The notes below the pieces were generated by a model, which was given only the letters and a program-made list of their open reading frames with translations, was not told the origin of the DNA and searched no databases. Source: Nocardia miyunensis NBRC 108239 (lineage in GTDB: Bacteria; Actinomycetota; Actinomycetes; Mycobacteriales; Mycobacteriaceae). From it: a stretch of 64,000 nt of DNA. Positions 53,082 to 62,953 of the stretch are shown piece by piece; position 1 is the stretch's first letter; each line of letters starts with the position of its first letter. Both the position numbers and the translations under genes were made by a program. The stretch spans positions 35,381 through 99,380 of the forward strand of contig NZ_BDBQ01000057.1 in the NCBI RefSeq assembly GCF_001613065.1. The letters are read 5' to 3'.

Positions 53082-53644
53082 ACGCCGGATCATGTTGCGG
53101 CCGAAGCAGATCCACTGTTGTCGGTCGTATGCGGGTACGCGGCCCGGACTCTCGCCGTGGACCGGATTTCCGAACAGCGGATCCTCGTGTGTCGATGCGG
53201 CGCATCGCATCCGGTCACCGTCGCGGGAGTGCAGGTGCTGGCCGATGGCCCCGGTGCGGGCCTGGATTCCGGATTGGGTTGTGGCCGAGATTCATTGAAC
53301 GGAATCGGCGGCATGCGATTCGCGACGTCACGGTTGCGGAGTGGATTTGGACGCTGGATGTGTCGCGGCCGGGATTCGGGGATCGGATCTCGGCCGTAGC
53401 CCGCCGGGAAAAGGGGAGATGCACTGGAGGTCACCCGGTTCGGCTACTCCTTTCAACGCCGACCCCAGATCACCCGAGTTCCGCTCACTCCTGACAATGC
53501 CAGCTACAAGGCCGTGGCCCGGGTCGATTCTGAACTGAGCGACGCGGGGGAAGAGTCGGCCCTCGGGGTTGCGATGCGGTGTCGGTGTGGCATCTGGTTC
53601 GGGTAGGGCGGAGTACTCGCCGGTCGAGGGTGGTACACCGGGTT
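53082..53644. other. Intergenic region without recognised genes
   Basis: In these 563 bases after the glycosyltransferase no open frame has a credible start, ribosome site and coding pattern. The window contains GC-rich sequence with no clear terminator. Confidence 0.4.
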
Positions 53645-54295
53645 ATGACCGAGGTAGTGGCCGATGCGCAGGAGACTCGCGGATGGTCGGCGGAGTACTG
53701 GGGATATCTGATGTGGGGGCTGGCCGCGCTGGCCGTGGCGGGGCCCGAACTGGCTTCGGTGTTCGGGCTGGGGGATTGGCCGACGATCTCGGCGACGATC
53801 GGGCATCTCGAGGCGGCGCATTCCTGGGTGCGTCTGGTGGTTGTGTTCGTGATCGCAGTACTCGGGTACTACGCGGTGCCGCAGTTGCTCGCGCATCCGA
53901 CGCGGCCGCGGATCGTGGCGGGGCAGCAGACCACGGTCAACGGCCGGGCCACCCGCGATGCGGAGGCCGTGCGATCCGGGGGCATGGGCTGGTATCTGGT
54001 GGCGGCGATCGCCGGACTCGTGGCCGGACTGGCTGTCGCGCCCGGCGCCCGGGCCATGCATCCGGGCACCTACGTCGGCGCGTACGTGCTCTACGGGCTC
54101 ATCGCGGTGCTGTGGGTGATCGTGCCCAGCGTGCTGGCGATGTTCTTCGCGCGAGAAGTCCCGTTCCCCACGCTGTTCCGCACGATCGGCTATCTGGAGC
54201 GTCGCGCGCACCCGGTCGCCGCGATCATCCTCGCCCTACTGGTGATCCTGCTGCTGCACCTGGCGTTCTACCCCTGGCCACGCTACGGATCCTGA
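53645..54295 (+). CDS. Membrane protein of unknown function
   Basis: A 216-residue protein with about five hydrophobic segments and a charged start. No family is recognised; it resembles actinomycete integral membrane proteins of unknown role. The ATG at 53645 is chosen over a longer frame. It ends 25 bases before the convergent TetR gene. Confidence 0.65.
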   Translation: MTEVVADAQETRGWSAEYWGYLMWGLAALAVAGPELASVFGLGDWPTISATIGHLEAAHSWVRLVVVFVIAVLGYYAVPQLLAHPTRPRIVAGQQTTVNGRATRDAEAVRSGGMGWYLVAAIAGLVAGLAVAPGARAMHPGTYVGAYVLYGLIAVLWVIVPSVLAMFFAREVPFPTLFRTIGYLERRAHPVAAIILALLVILLLHLAFYPWPRYGS

Positions 54296-54320
54296 AGTGG
54301 CACAGGGGAATCGGTGCGAC

Positions 54321-55571
54321 CTACTGCGGTTCGCCGAAGAGGGTGACCTCGAGCAGGCTGATCACCCGGTCCTGGGGACAGATCCGATCACCCTCGCCGA
54401 AGACGCGGCCCAGGTCGACCACGAGGCTGAAGGCGGCCTGGACCAGGATGCGCGCCTGGGCCTGAGAAAGTTCCGGGCGCACCTGGACCAGCAGTTTCAC
54501 CCATTCGGCCACGACCAGCCGCTGGACGTTGCGCAGCATCGTGCGCTCCTCGGCGGGGATGTGGCCGAATTCCGCGTAGTACACGAAGGTCAGTTCCCGC
54601 TCCGCGAAACAGCCCGCGACGTACAGATCGATCAGTTTCGACAACGCCTCGGCCGGAGTGCTCGACGACGCGGTGGCCGGTCCGATCGCGCCCGCCATCC
54701 GATCGGCGGCACGCCGGAAGGCGGCGGCCAGCAGATCGCTCTTACTGCGGTAGTAGCGGTACACCGCCGAGGCCGCCGACAGTTCCGCGGCCGTCGCGAT
54801 CTCCTCGACGCTGACGTTCGGATAGCCGCGCTCGTGGAACAGCTCCACCGCTTTCTTCAGCAGCAGTTCGTGTTTGAACGACTGCGGGATCTCCACGGCG
54901 CGAGGTGTGCGCGGATCCGCTTGGGGCTCGGGCAGATCCGCGCGGACCACCGCCCACGCGACCGAATTCAGCACGGCCGTCAGGGGCTTCACCGGGAGTG
55001 CGGCGTGATGGTCGCCGATACTGCTGATCACGCTGAACAACGTCACCGACCGCACCAGACTGTCCCGGCTGGTCAGTTCCGGGCGCAGGTCGTCGATCAA
55101 CCGGCGCACCGCGGCGATGGAGGTGCGGAACTGTTCGTCGAGGGTTTCGCCGTCGGTGTCGTCCAGATAACGGCGCTCCCAACGGGTCAGCGCGACCGTC
55201 GGGCGATTGGCGATGGCATCGGCGATCATCGCGTCGATCACGTGACCGAGCCGCTGTTCCGGGGGCCAGTCCACCGCCTCCTCGGGCAGGGTGACCGTCA
55301 TGACGGTGGCCGCGCCCAGCCGCAGCAGTTCCTCGCGGAACAGCGCGTATTTGCTCGGATAGTGCCGGTACAGGGCCGCGGAGGAGATGCCTAGCCGGGA
55401 GGCGATGTCCTCCATGCTCACGCCGTGATAGCCGAGGGAGCCGAAGGCCGCCGCCGAGGTCGCGGCGATCTGCGCCCGGCGGTCCTTCGGGCGGCGGCGG
55501 ATCACCCGCTCGGGTTTTCCGGTCGTCGATACCTCTGCTGAGTGCGCAGTACCGCGCTGACCTCGGCTCAC
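54321..55571 (-). CDS. Double TetR regulator
   Basis: A 416-residue protein that holds two complete TetR repressors in one chain. HTH 1 (about residues 50-76, SMEDIASRLGISSAALYRHYPSKYALF) and HTH 2 (about 254-280, SVEEIATAAELSAASAVYRYYRSKSDLL) are each followed by a helical ligand domain. The GTG start is preceded by AAAGACAGG. Tandem TetR fusions are uncommon but occur in actinomycetes, where the chain may act as a pseudo-dimer. The target is unknown; acetoacetyl-CoA or acyl metabolism is a guess from neighbours. Confidence 0.85.
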   Translation of the reverse strand: MSRGQRGTAHSAEVSTTGKPERVIRRRPKDRRAQIAATSAAAFGSLGYHGVSMEDIASRLGISSAALYRHYPSKYALFREELLRLGAATVMTVTLPEEAVDWPPEQRLGHVIDAMIADAIANRPTVALTRWERRYLDDTDGETLDEQFRTSIAAVRRLIDDLRPELTSRDSLVRSVTLFSVISSIGDHHAALPVKPLTAVLNSVAWAVVRADLPEPQADPRTPRAVEIPQSFKHELLLKKAVELFHERGYPNVSVEEIATAAELSAASAVYRYYRSKSDLLAAAFRRAADRMAGAIGPATASSSTPAEALSKLIDLYVAGCFAERELTFVYYAEFGHIPAEERTMLRNVQRLVVAEWVKLLVQVRPELSQAQARILVQAAFSLVVDLGRVFGEGDRICPQDRVISLLEVTLFGEPQ

Positions 55572-56053
55572 AGTGCTGGCCTGTCTTTCGGTGACGGTGT
55601 GCGCGCGCCGGATTTCGGTGTGCGCACGCGGCTGGCGGGTCGCCGTCGCAGTTGGTTCACCGCCGTGGCATTCCCGGAATGTTCATGATCGCCATGGTAG
55701 CCAGCAGGAGGTACGCAGCCTTCTCGTGCTATCGGCGGTCGCACCAACATTACGAGCCCGGTGGCGCGGCGAGGCGGGTGATGGACCGTCCGAGGACCAC
55801 GATGGCTTGCGCGGACGCGGGTGCGGCGACGGCGGCGGATCGTCCGACTTCGTTCGAGGCTACGTGCGCGAGCGCATGCGCCAGCATCGCGCTATGATCT
55901 GAAAAGCCTGCTGTCACAATCTGTTACGTGATCGCACGGGTCGCGGGCCGGTCTCGAAACCGCATCGATTCGGCTCGCTGCCCTGGCTCGCCGGGGGACG
56001 CATCGTAGGCTGCGCTGCGAGTCGTCCACCCCTGATGAACGGAGTCCTGATCG
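55572..56053. other. Divergent intergenic region
   Basis: This 482-base region lies between the double TetR and SRPBCC genes and should hold their promoters. It contains a T/A-richer block near 55900-55930. No gene or clear palindrome is seen. Confidence 0.4.
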
Positions 56054-56497
56054 ATGCGCACGGTGAAGCTGGAGCGCACCATCCGGGCACCCCTGGCCGA
56101 TGTGTTCGAATGGCTCACCGACGCCACGAATTTCCAGCGTGTGCCGATCATCCGGCGGGTGACGCTGGTGCGGCCCGGCAATGTCGTCGAGCACGGCGTC
56201 GGCGCGGTGCGATTGCTGGTTACGCCGCTGGTCCGGGTCACCGAGGAGATCGTCGAATACGAACCGCCGCGCCTGATCCGCTACAAACTGCTCGGCTCCT
56301 ACCCGCCGATGCGGGCCCAGGACGGCTGCCTGGAGTTCAAGGAGACCGAGGACGGCGCGTGGATTCGCTGGACGGCCCACTTCGAGGTCGGCGCACCGCT
56401 TTTCGCCGATCTGTGGACCGCGGGCATGGCGCCGATGGTCGTCGGCGGGATTCGCAGTGTGCTGAGTACCGCCGAGCGGGAGTTGCGTCGGCACTGA
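56054..56497 (+). CDS. SRPBCC-family protein
   Basis: A 147-residue START-like (Bet v1-type) protein; the opening VKLERTIRAPLADVFEWLTDATNF is characteristic of polyketide cyclase/SRPBCC proteins, which bind a hydrophobic ligand. Function not evident. The ATG follows GGAGTCC. Confidence 0.83.
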   Translation: MRTVKLERTIRAPLADVFEWLTDATNFQRVPIIRRVTLVRPGNVVEHGVGAVRLLVTPLVRVTEEIVEYEPPRLIRYKLLGSYPPMRAQDGCLEFKETEDGAWIRWTAHFEVGAPLFADLWTAGMAPMVVGGIRSVLSTAERELRRH

Positions 56498-56613
56498 GCG
56501 CGGATGAAACCCGATCCATTCCGCCGGGGCGGGGGATCCGGCCCTGACCTGCGGGAAGCTGTCCGGATTCGGCGCGCGACGAAGAATTGTCCGGTGTTCG
56601 GTTCGGTGGTCGT

Positions 56614-56715
56614 ATGGTGGACGAGCCGGTGATTCGGCATGTCGAGCGCAGTCGGGTGCGGGTCGGCGAGCGGACGTGGCTGGTGCGCGAGGCAGAAGCG
56701 CGGGCCGGCGGATGA
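56614..56715 (+). pseudogene. Possible alpha/beta-hydrolase N-terminal fragment
   Basis: A 33-residue open frame, beginning MVDEPVIRHVERSRVRV and ending in a stop at 56713-56715, looks like the first residues of an alpha/beta-hydrolase (RVGERTWLVREA) without the rest. It may be a truncated remnant or a leader peptide for the synthetase. The evidence is limited to pattern similarity. Confidence 0.35.
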
Positions 56716-56745
56716 GGAATTCTTCGGTGCAGGAAGGTGAGGGCG

Positions 56746-58686
56746 ATGCAGCCGCAGTGGGTGCCTGAGGAGAATGATGTCGCGAAGGCGCGGATCACCG
56801 ATTTCGCGCGGTTCGTGACCGGCCGCACCGGAGTCGAATTCGCGGATTACCGCGCGCTGTGGGAGTGGTCGGTTCGCGACCTCGCCGGTTTCTGGGGTGC
56901 GGTGTGGGAGTACTTCGGCCTGGGCCCGGCGCCGGAACAGGTGCTCACGAGTGCGGATATGCCTGGGGCGCAGTGGTTTCCGTGGACGCGGGTGAACTAC
57001 GTCGATCAGATCGTGCGGCAGGCGCGCGCCGATCGCCCGGCCATCGTCTCGGCCGCCGAGGGCGGCGAGCTCACCGAGATGTCCTGGGCCGAATTGCTCA
57101 GTCGGACAGCGACATTCGCGCGAACACTCCGGGAAAAGGGTGTCGCGCCCGGTGATCGGGTGATCGGCTATCTGCCCAATATCGCCGAGACGGTGATCGC
57201 CTTCCTGGCCACGGCATCGATCGGCGCGGTGTGGAGCGCGTGCGGGCAGGACTATTCGGCCAAGGCCGCGCTGGATCGCCTCGGTCAGCTCGAGCCGGTG
57301 ATACTCGTGACCGCCGACGGCTATCGATACGGCGGCAAGGTTCACGACAAACGCGAGGATATCGCCGCGTTGCGGGCGGGCCTGCCGGAATTACGGGCGA
57401 CGGTCGTGGTGTCCCGCCTGGGCGGCGAGGTGCCCGATTCGCTGGACTGGGAGCAGGTGAGCGCGCCCGGCGACACCGAAATTACCACGGAGGCAGTCGA
57501 ATTCGATCATCCGCTGTGGATTCTGTTCTCCTCGGGCACCACCGGCCTGCCCAAGGGGATCGTGCACGGCCACGGCGGCGTCTTGATCGAACATCTGAAA
57601 GCCACTGGGCTGCAATCGGATATCGGTCCGGACGACGTCTTCTTCTGGTACACCAGCCCGTCCTGGATGATGTGGAATTTTCAGGTCGCCGGGCTGCTGG
57701 TCGGCGCGACCATCGTCTGCTACGACGGCAGTCCCGGATATCCGGCGGCGGATGCGCTGTGGGACGTCGCCGCTCGCACGCACACCACCGTGCTGGGTAC
57801 GAGTCCCGGCTATGTGCTGGCCTGCATCAAGGCGGGCGCGCGGCCGAGGCTGGACCATGATCTGACGGCGCTGCGCACGGTCGGCATCACCGGGGCCTCG
57901 CTGCCGGAATCCTCCTCGCTGTGGCTCGGGGAGAATGTCGGCGAGCACGTCCAGGTGTCCTCGATCAGCGGTGGGACCGATGTGGTTTCGGCATTCATCG
58001 GCGGTGCGCCGAATGTTCCGGTCTGGCCGGGTGAGCTGTCGGTGCCGTTCCTGGGCGCGGCGGTGGACGCCTGGGACGAGTCCGGGAGACCGGTGCGCGG
58101 CGAGGTCGGTGAACTGGTGATCACCGCGCCGATGCCATCGATGCCGATCCGATTCTGGCGTGATGGCGACGGATCGCGTTATCGGGCAGCCTATTTCGAT
58201 ATGTTCCCCGGGGTCTGGCGGCACGGCGACTGGATCACCGTCACCGATCACGGCAGCGTCGTGGTGCACGGCCGGTCGGATTCGACGTTGAACCGGCACG
58301 GCATCCGGATGGGCTCGGCCGATATCTACCAGGCCGTGGAATCGCTTCCGGAGATCGCCGAGGCCTTGGTGATCGGGGTCGAACAACCAGACGGCGGCTA
58401 CTGGATGCCGCTGTTCGTGGTACTCGCCCCGAACGCCGAACTCACCGACGAACTGCGCGACCGGATCGGATCCGTCATCCGCAGCGAGGTCTCCCCGCGC
58501 CACGTCCCCGACGAGATCATCCTCGCCCCCGGCATCCCGCACACCCGCACCGGCAAGAAACTCGAGGTGCCGATCAAGAAGCTCTTCCAGGGCGCGGAAG
58601 CCGCCCGCGTCGTGGAACGCACCGCCGTGGACGATCCGGCTCTGCTGGACTGGTACTCGGCTGTCCGGATGTCCGAGGGCACGTGA
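56746..58686 (+). CDS. Acetoacetyl-CoA synthetase-like
   Basis: A 646-residue adenylate-forming enzyme. The AMP-binding core FSSGTTGLPKGIVHGHGG, the YTSPSWMMWNF motif and the late RSDSTLNRHGIRMGSADIYQ match acetoacetate-CoA ligases, which activate acetoacetate with ATP and CoA. The catalytic Lys is in TRTGKKLEVPIKK near the C-terminus. The ATG at 56746 follows AGGAAGGTGAGG. It may feed leucine or ketone-body carbon into acetyl-CoA. Confidence 0.87.
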   Translation: MQPQWVPEENDVAKARITDFARFVTGRTGVEFADYRALWEWSVRDLAGFWGAVWEYFGLGPAPEQVLTSADMPGAQWFPWTRVNYVDQIVRQARADRPAIVSAAEGGELTEMSWAELLSRTATFARTLREKGVAPGDRVIGYLPNIAETVIAFLATASIGAVWSACGQDYSAKAALDRLGQLEPVILVTADGYRYGGKVHDKREDIAALRAGLPELRATVVVSRLGGEVPDSLDWEQVSAPGDTEITTEAVEFDHPLWILFSSGTTGLPKGIVHGHGGVLIEHLKATGLQSDIGPDDVFFWYTSPSWMMWNFQVAGLLVGATIVCYDGSPGYPAADALWDVAARTHTTVLGTSPGYVLACIKAGARPRLDHDLTALRTVGITGASLPESSSLWLGENVGEHVQVSSISGGTDVVSAFIGGAPNVPVWPGELSVPFLGAAVDAWDESGRPVRGEVGELVITAPMPSMPIRFWRDGDGSRYRAAYFDMFPGVWRHGDWITVTDHGSVVVHGRSDSTLNRHGIRMGSADIYQAVESLPEIAEALVIGVEQPDGGYWMPLFVVLAPNAELTDELRDRIGSVIRSEVSPRHVPDEIILAPGIPHTRTGKKLEVPIKKLFQGAEAARVVERTAVDDPALLDWYSAVRMSEGT

Positions 58687-58700
58687 AGTAGAGACGTTCG

Positions 58701-58720
58701 GCCGCACAGCCGGGTGCGGC
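58701..58720. terminator. Small hairpin between convergent genes
   Basis: GCCGCAC-AGCCGG-GTGCGGC, 7-base perfect arms, between the synthetase and ABC ATPase genes. A weak terminator at most. Confidence 0.4.
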
Positions 58721-58759
58721 ATCGTGGACCGTTCGTCGGGCATCTCCTCGAATCGGCTG

Positions 58760-59482
58760 TTACACGACGAGTTCCCCGGTCTCGGTGCCGAGGACCCCGT
58801 CGACCATGCGATACACCGCGTCCATTCGGTGGAGGTGGGCGCGGTCGTGGGTGACCAGGAGGGTGGGGGCGGCGTGGTCGCGGACGATGCGCAGGATGAG
58901 GTCCATGACGGCGGCGCCGCGTTCTGAGTCCAGGGCGCTGGTGGGCTCGTCGATGACGAGCAGGGCCGGGTCGTTCATCAGGGCGCGGGCGATATCGATG
59001 CGTTGGCGCTGGCCGCCGGACAGCTGCGACGGGCGTTTGTGTTCGTGCGCCGACAGACCTACGGCATCGAGTAGATCCCTTGCTCTGGAACGAATTTCAT
59101 GACTCCTCCGCCGCGTGATGGACCGTCGGCCGCCCAGATGCGCCATCACCTCGAGCTGTTCGGCTGCGGTGAGGGCGGGGATGAGGTTGGGTTGCTGGAA
59201 GACCATGCCGATCCGCTCGCGTCGCAGTGTCGCTGCCTCGCGGCGATTCAGACCGGCCAGATCAACTGTGCCGCTGCATGTTTCGAGCAGAACGCGGCCG
59301 GAGTCCGGACGCAGCAGGGTTGAGGTCACCGCCAGCAGGCTGGATTTGCCCGAACCCGACGGCCCGGTGATGGCGGCGATCCGGCCACCGTCCACTCGCA
59401 GATTCACCGAATCCAGGGCCGTGATGCGTTCGCTGCCATCGGGATAGGTGAGGGTGACATCGTCGACGGTCAGTGTGGTCAT
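58760..59482 (-). CDS. MacB/LolD-type ABC transporter ATPase
   Basis: A 240-residue ABC ATPase with Walker A GPSGSGKSS, signature LSGGQRQRIDIARAL, and Walker B LLVIDEPTSALD. The short, early signature and pairing with an FtsX-type permease 16 bases upstream place it in the MacB/LolD branch, which drives efflux or extraction of lipids and peptides. It is the second gene of the operon. Confidence 0.9.
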   Translation of the reverse strand: MTTLTVDDVTLTYPDGSERITALDSVNLRVDGGRIAAITGPSGSGKSSLLAVTSTLLRPDSGRVLLETCSGTVDLAGLNRREAATLRRERIGMVFQQPNLIPALTAAEQLEVMAHLGGRRSITRRRSHEIRSRARDLLDAVGLSAHEHKRPSQLSGGQRQRIDIARALMNDPALLVIDEPTSALDSERGAAVMDLILRIVRDHAAPTLLVTHDRAHLHRMDAVYRMVDGVLGTETGELVV

Positions 59483-59498
59483 CGAGAACTCCTGTGGT

Positions 59499-60545
59499 TC
59501 AGCGTGTTCGGTTGAGTGCGGTGAGCGGGTCGGCGGTGGCCACGAAGCGCAGGGCGACAGCCGCGCCGAGCACGCCCAGGCCGATCAGTGCCGCGCCCGG
59601 TACGAGAGTCGTTGCGGCGCTGAGGACGAACGGCACCGATGGGCCCAGTGCGGACCCGGCGAGCGAGGTGATCGCCAAACCTGTGCCGACGCCGATCAGC
59701 AATACGACCAGTGCCTGGCCGAGTGCGTCGGCCATGAGGGAGTTCGTGGTCGCGCCCAGAGCCTTCAATATCGCGATATCGGGAGTGCGCTGAATCGTCC
59801 ACACAGTGAAGAAAGCGCCGATGACCAGCGCGGATATCGCGAACAGCAGGATCGTCATCAGGGTGAGCGAGCCGTTCTCCGCTTTGTAGGAGCCGATCGC
59901 CTGCAGTGAGTTCGCGGCGCTGGTCGTGACGGTGTGCGCGGCGGCGTTCACCGCGGCCGCATCGTGTACATCCGAGGTGACGAGAATCGTCGCGGCGTCG
60001 CCGCGGGGTTCGAGGGACTGCCAGTCCGGGAGCGTCATCCAGACGACCGGGGTGTGCGCGTACCAGTCGTCGCCGCTGATCGCGGTCACGGCGAACGTCG
60101 CATTCCCGAGCGTGATGCGGTCACCGGTCGCGGCGGACAGGTCTCGTGCCGCGGGCGCGCTCAGCACGATCGATCCGGGTTCGATTGCTGAATGTTCGCC
60201 AAATGTGGCGGTCTCGGTGCCGAACAGCGCCACCTGCGCGGGCGGACCGCCGCCTCGGGCGGCTTGGGCGTGGCTGATGCCGACCGGATCCGCGTGCGCG
60301 GCCTGCCGCCAGGCCCGCACCTGATCCGCGGTCAGCGCGGAGGAGTCGAAGGACGGCGACGTCCCGGTGTCCGCGAATACGACCGTATCGCCGGACATCT
60401 TCCGCAGGGCGGAGGTGTTCTGGTGCGCGAGTCCGGAAGTGAGCCCGCTCAGGAAGCTGACCAGCAGGGCGACCAGGACCACGACCAGCGTGATGAGCGC
60501 GAAACGGCCGCGTGCGGCCCGCAGATCCCTCAGTGCGACGAACAT
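59499..60545 (-). CDS. FtsX-type ABC transporter permease
   Basis: A 348-residue permease: one N-terminal membrane helix, a large extracellular MacB-like periplasmic domain (about residues 40-220) and three C-terminal helices. It is the first gene of an operon with the ATPase. The two-component genes are divergent, 130 bases away; such sensor/transporter pairs often respond to antimicrobial peptides, which is an inference. Confidence 0.88.
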   Translation of the reverse strand: MFVALRDLRAARGRFALITLVVVLVALLVSFLSGLTSGLAHQNTSALRKMSGDTVVFADTGTSPSFDSSALTADQVRAWRQAAHADPVGISHAQAARGGGPPAQVALFGTETATFGEHSAIEPGSIVLSAPAARDLSAATGDRITLGNATFAVTAISGDDWYAHTPVVWMTLPDWQSLEPRGDAATILVTSDVHDAAAVNAAAHTVTTSAANSLQAIGSYKAENGSLTLMTILLFAISALVIGAFFTVWTIQRTPDIAILKALGATTNSLMADALGQALVVLLIGVGTGLAITSLAGSALGPSVPFVLSAATTLVPGAALIGLGVLGAAVALRFVATADPLTALNRTR

Positions 60546-60675
60546 GTTCTCACCGTGCCCGGATTCGGGGCCCGGTTCATCGGCGGTGTGAACGAACCCG
60601 CGACCAGCCGAGGATGGGTGTCCGATTCCATCTTTCGATGGATGCCGTCGATGTAACCCCGCATAAGCTGGCAGG

Positions 60676-61824
60676 GTGCACCGCTCTCCGCTGACTCCCG
60701 TCTTCGCCGCGCTGCAGGCTGCCCTGCATGTGCTGATGGTGGCGCTGACGGTCTACGTGATGGTGCGGGCGCTGGTTCCGGGCGGGCAGCATCGGATCGC
60801 GGTGGTGGTGCTGGCCGTGCTGTTCCTGCTCATCTATTTCGGCGGTGCGATGCTGCGCTCGCGGCCCGTCGCGGCGCGGGTGTGGCTCGGTGCGCTGACG
60901 GTGCTGTGGCTGGGGCTGGTGGCGATGGCGCCCGAGGCCATCTATCTCGTCTTCGGGTTGTTCTTCCTGTATCTGCATCTGCTGCCGCGGTTCTGGGGGC
61001 TGATCGCGGTGCTGGCCGCGACCGTCGTCTCGGTCGTCGGCTTCGCGCTGCACGAGGGCTGGACGGCGGGCGGGGTGATCGGGCCGGTGCTGGGCGCGGC
61101 CGTCGCGCTCGCGATCGGATTCGGTTATCGGGCGCTGTATCAGGAGGCCGCCGATCGCCAGCGTCTCATCGACGAATTGCTGGCCACCCGTGCGACACTC
61201 GCGGAACGTGAGCGCACCGCCGGAAAACTGGCCGAGCGCCAGCGGCTGGCCCAGGAGATCCACGACACGGTGGCCCAGGGGCTGTCCAGTATCCAGCTGC
61301 TCCTGCACGCGGCGGAGGGGGTCGCGCCGGATCATCCTGCGTTGCAGAAGATCCGGCTGGCCCGCGAGACCGCCGCGGACAATCTCGCCGAGACGCGTCA
61401 GTTGATCGGCGATCTCACCCCGGCGGCTCTGGAGGGGCAGTCCCTGGCGAGTGCGCTCGAGCGAATCGCCCAGCGGGCCAGCGCGCCCGGGCTAGACGCA
61501 CACGTTCTGGTGGAGGGGGAGCCGGAACGGTTGCCCATGCCCATCGAGGCGGCGCTGGTGCGGGTGGCGCAGGGGGCGGTATCCAATGTGGTGCGTCATG
61601 CGCGGGCGCAACGCATGAGGATCACCCTCACCTACGGCGAGGACGGTGTGCACCTGGATGTGGTCGACGACGGAATCGGTATAGCTCCAGAGGTTTTCGC
61701 GCAGGGGACGTTCGGCCTGAACGCGATGCGAAGCCGCGTCGAACAGCAGGGCGGCAGTATGGATGTGGAGTCCGAATCCGGGCACACCGCGGTCACCGTC
61801 TCGTTCCCCTCCTCGGCGGCGTGA
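60676..61824 (+). CDS. NarL-type sensor histidine kinase
   Basis: A 382-residue sensor kinase with about five or six N-terminal membrane segments (to about residue 150) and a HisKA_3 dimerisation domain with the phosphoacceptor His196 (AQEIHDTVAQGL), then an HATPase domain (VVDDGIGIAP). The stop overlaps the response regulator start. Partner: the adjacent response regulator; target probably the ABC operon. Confidence 0.9.
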   Translation: MHRSPLTPVFAALQAALHVLMVALTVYVMVRALVPGGQHRIAVVVLAVLFLLIYFGGAMLRSRPVAARVWLGALTVLWLGLVAMAPEAIYLVFGLFFLYLHLLPRFWGLIAVLAATVVSVVGFALHEGWTAGGVIGPVLGAAVALAIGFGYRALYQEAADRQRLIDELLATRATLAERERTAGKLAERQRLAQEIHDTVAQGLSSIQLLLHAAEGVAPDHPALQKIRLARETAADNLAETRQLIGDLTPAALEGQSLASALERIAQRASAPGLDAHVLVEGEPERLPMPIEAALVRVAQGAVSNVVRHARAQRMRITLTYGEDGVHLDVVDDGIGIAPEVFAQGTFGLNAMRSRVEQQGGSMDVESESGHTAVTVSFPSSAA

Positions 61825-62462
61825 TGAATTCCGTTGATGAAGAACGGATCCGGCTGCTGCTCGCCGACGATCACGCGATCGTGCGGGCCGGCTTGCGCGC
61901 CCTGCTCGACGCGGCGCGGGACGTCGAGGTGGCCGGTGAGGCGGCGACCGCCGAGGAGGCCGTATCCGCCTGTGCCGCAATGCCTGTGGATCTGGTGCTG
62001 ATGGACCTTCGGTTCGGTCCGGGGAAATCCGGTGTGGATGCCACGCTGGCCTTGCGCGCGCTGCCGGATCCGCCGAATGTTCTGGTGGTCACCAATTACG
62101 ACACCGATGCCGACATCCTCGGTGCCATCGAGGCTGGGGCCTGCGGTTACATTCTCAAGGACACACCGCCGGGCGATCTGCTGGCCGCGGTGCGCGCGGC
62201 CGCGGCGGGGGAGAGCGTGCTGTCGCCGTCGGTGGCCTCGCGGCTGATGACCCGCGTGCGCAAACCGGATACGACGTTGAGCCACCGGGAGATCGAGGTG
62301 TTGCGGCTGGTCGCGGAGGGGCATTCCAACCGGGAGATCGGGCGCAGTCTGTTCCTGAGTGAGACCACCGTGAAATCCCATCTGGTGCACATCTATGCCA
62401 AGCTCGGGGTGAAGTCCCGCACCTCCGCGGTGGCGCGCGCCCGTGAGCGCGGGGCGATCTGA
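61824..62462 (+). CDS. LuxR/NarL-family response regulator
   Basis: A 212-residue response regulator. The receiver has the acidic pair after LLLA, the phosphoacceptor Asp61 (LVLMDLR) and a Lys in ILKDTPP; the C-terminal LuxR HTH reads LSHREIEVLRLVAEGHSNREIGRSL. Its ATG overlaps the kinase stop (TGATG); a GTG three bases upstream is an alternative. Confidence 0.92.
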   Translation: MNSVDEERIRLLLADDHAIVRAGLRALLDAARDVEVAGEAATAEEAVSACAAMPVDLVLMDLRFGPGKSGVDATLALRALPDPPNVLVVTNYDTDADILGAIEAGACGYILKDTPPGDLLAAVRAAAAGESVLSPSVASRLMTRVRKPDTTLSHREIEVLRLVAEGHSNREIGRSLFLSETTVKSHLVHIYAKLGVKSRTSAVARARERGAI

Positions 62463-62524
62463 CGATCGGGCCGATCCGCACCCGGTTGCCGCGGATTGTC
62501 ACCGCACGCCCCTACGCTGTGCGG

Positions 62525-62953
62525 ATGGCCCTCACACTTTCCGATCCACAGGTGCGTGAATTCCTCTCCCACGGCACACGCACCGGCAAGCTCGCATTCG
62601 TGACCGCCGACGGCCGCCCGGTGATCAACCCGGTGTGGTTCATCGTCGAAGGTGAGGAACTGATCTTCAACACCGGCAAGGACACGGCCAAGGGACGGGC
62701 GATCGCCCGTGATCGCCGGCTCTCGCTGTGCGTCGATCTGGAGGAACCGCCCTTCGGATACGTGCAGGTGCAGGGCGTGGCCGAGGTGTCCGAGGATCCG
62801 GGCGAGCTGTTGCGCACCGCGACCGCCATCGCCGGTCGCTACATGGGCGCGGACCGGGCCGCGGAATTCGGCGCGCGCAACGGCGTACCCGGTGAGCTGG
62901 TGGTTCGCCTGCGCCCGACCAAGGTGCTCGGCGGCTTCGATATGACCGGGTAG
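62525..62953 (+). CDS. PPOX-class (F420/FMN) oxidoreductase
   Basis: A 142-residue split-barrel protein of the pyridoxamine-5'-phosphate-oxidase-like class. GKLAFVTADGRPVINPVWFIVEG is typical of actinomycete F420-dependent PPOX proteins, so it probably uses F420; FMN is possible. The reaction is unknown. The ATG is the first good start after the response regulator. Confidence 0.83.
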   Translation: MALTLSDPQVREFLSHGTRTGKLAFVTADGRPVINPVWFIVEGEELIFNTGKDTAKGRAIARDRRLSLCVDLEEPPFGYVQVQGVAEVSEDPGELLRTATAIAGRYMGADRAAEFGARNGVPGELVVRLRPTKVLGGFDMTG

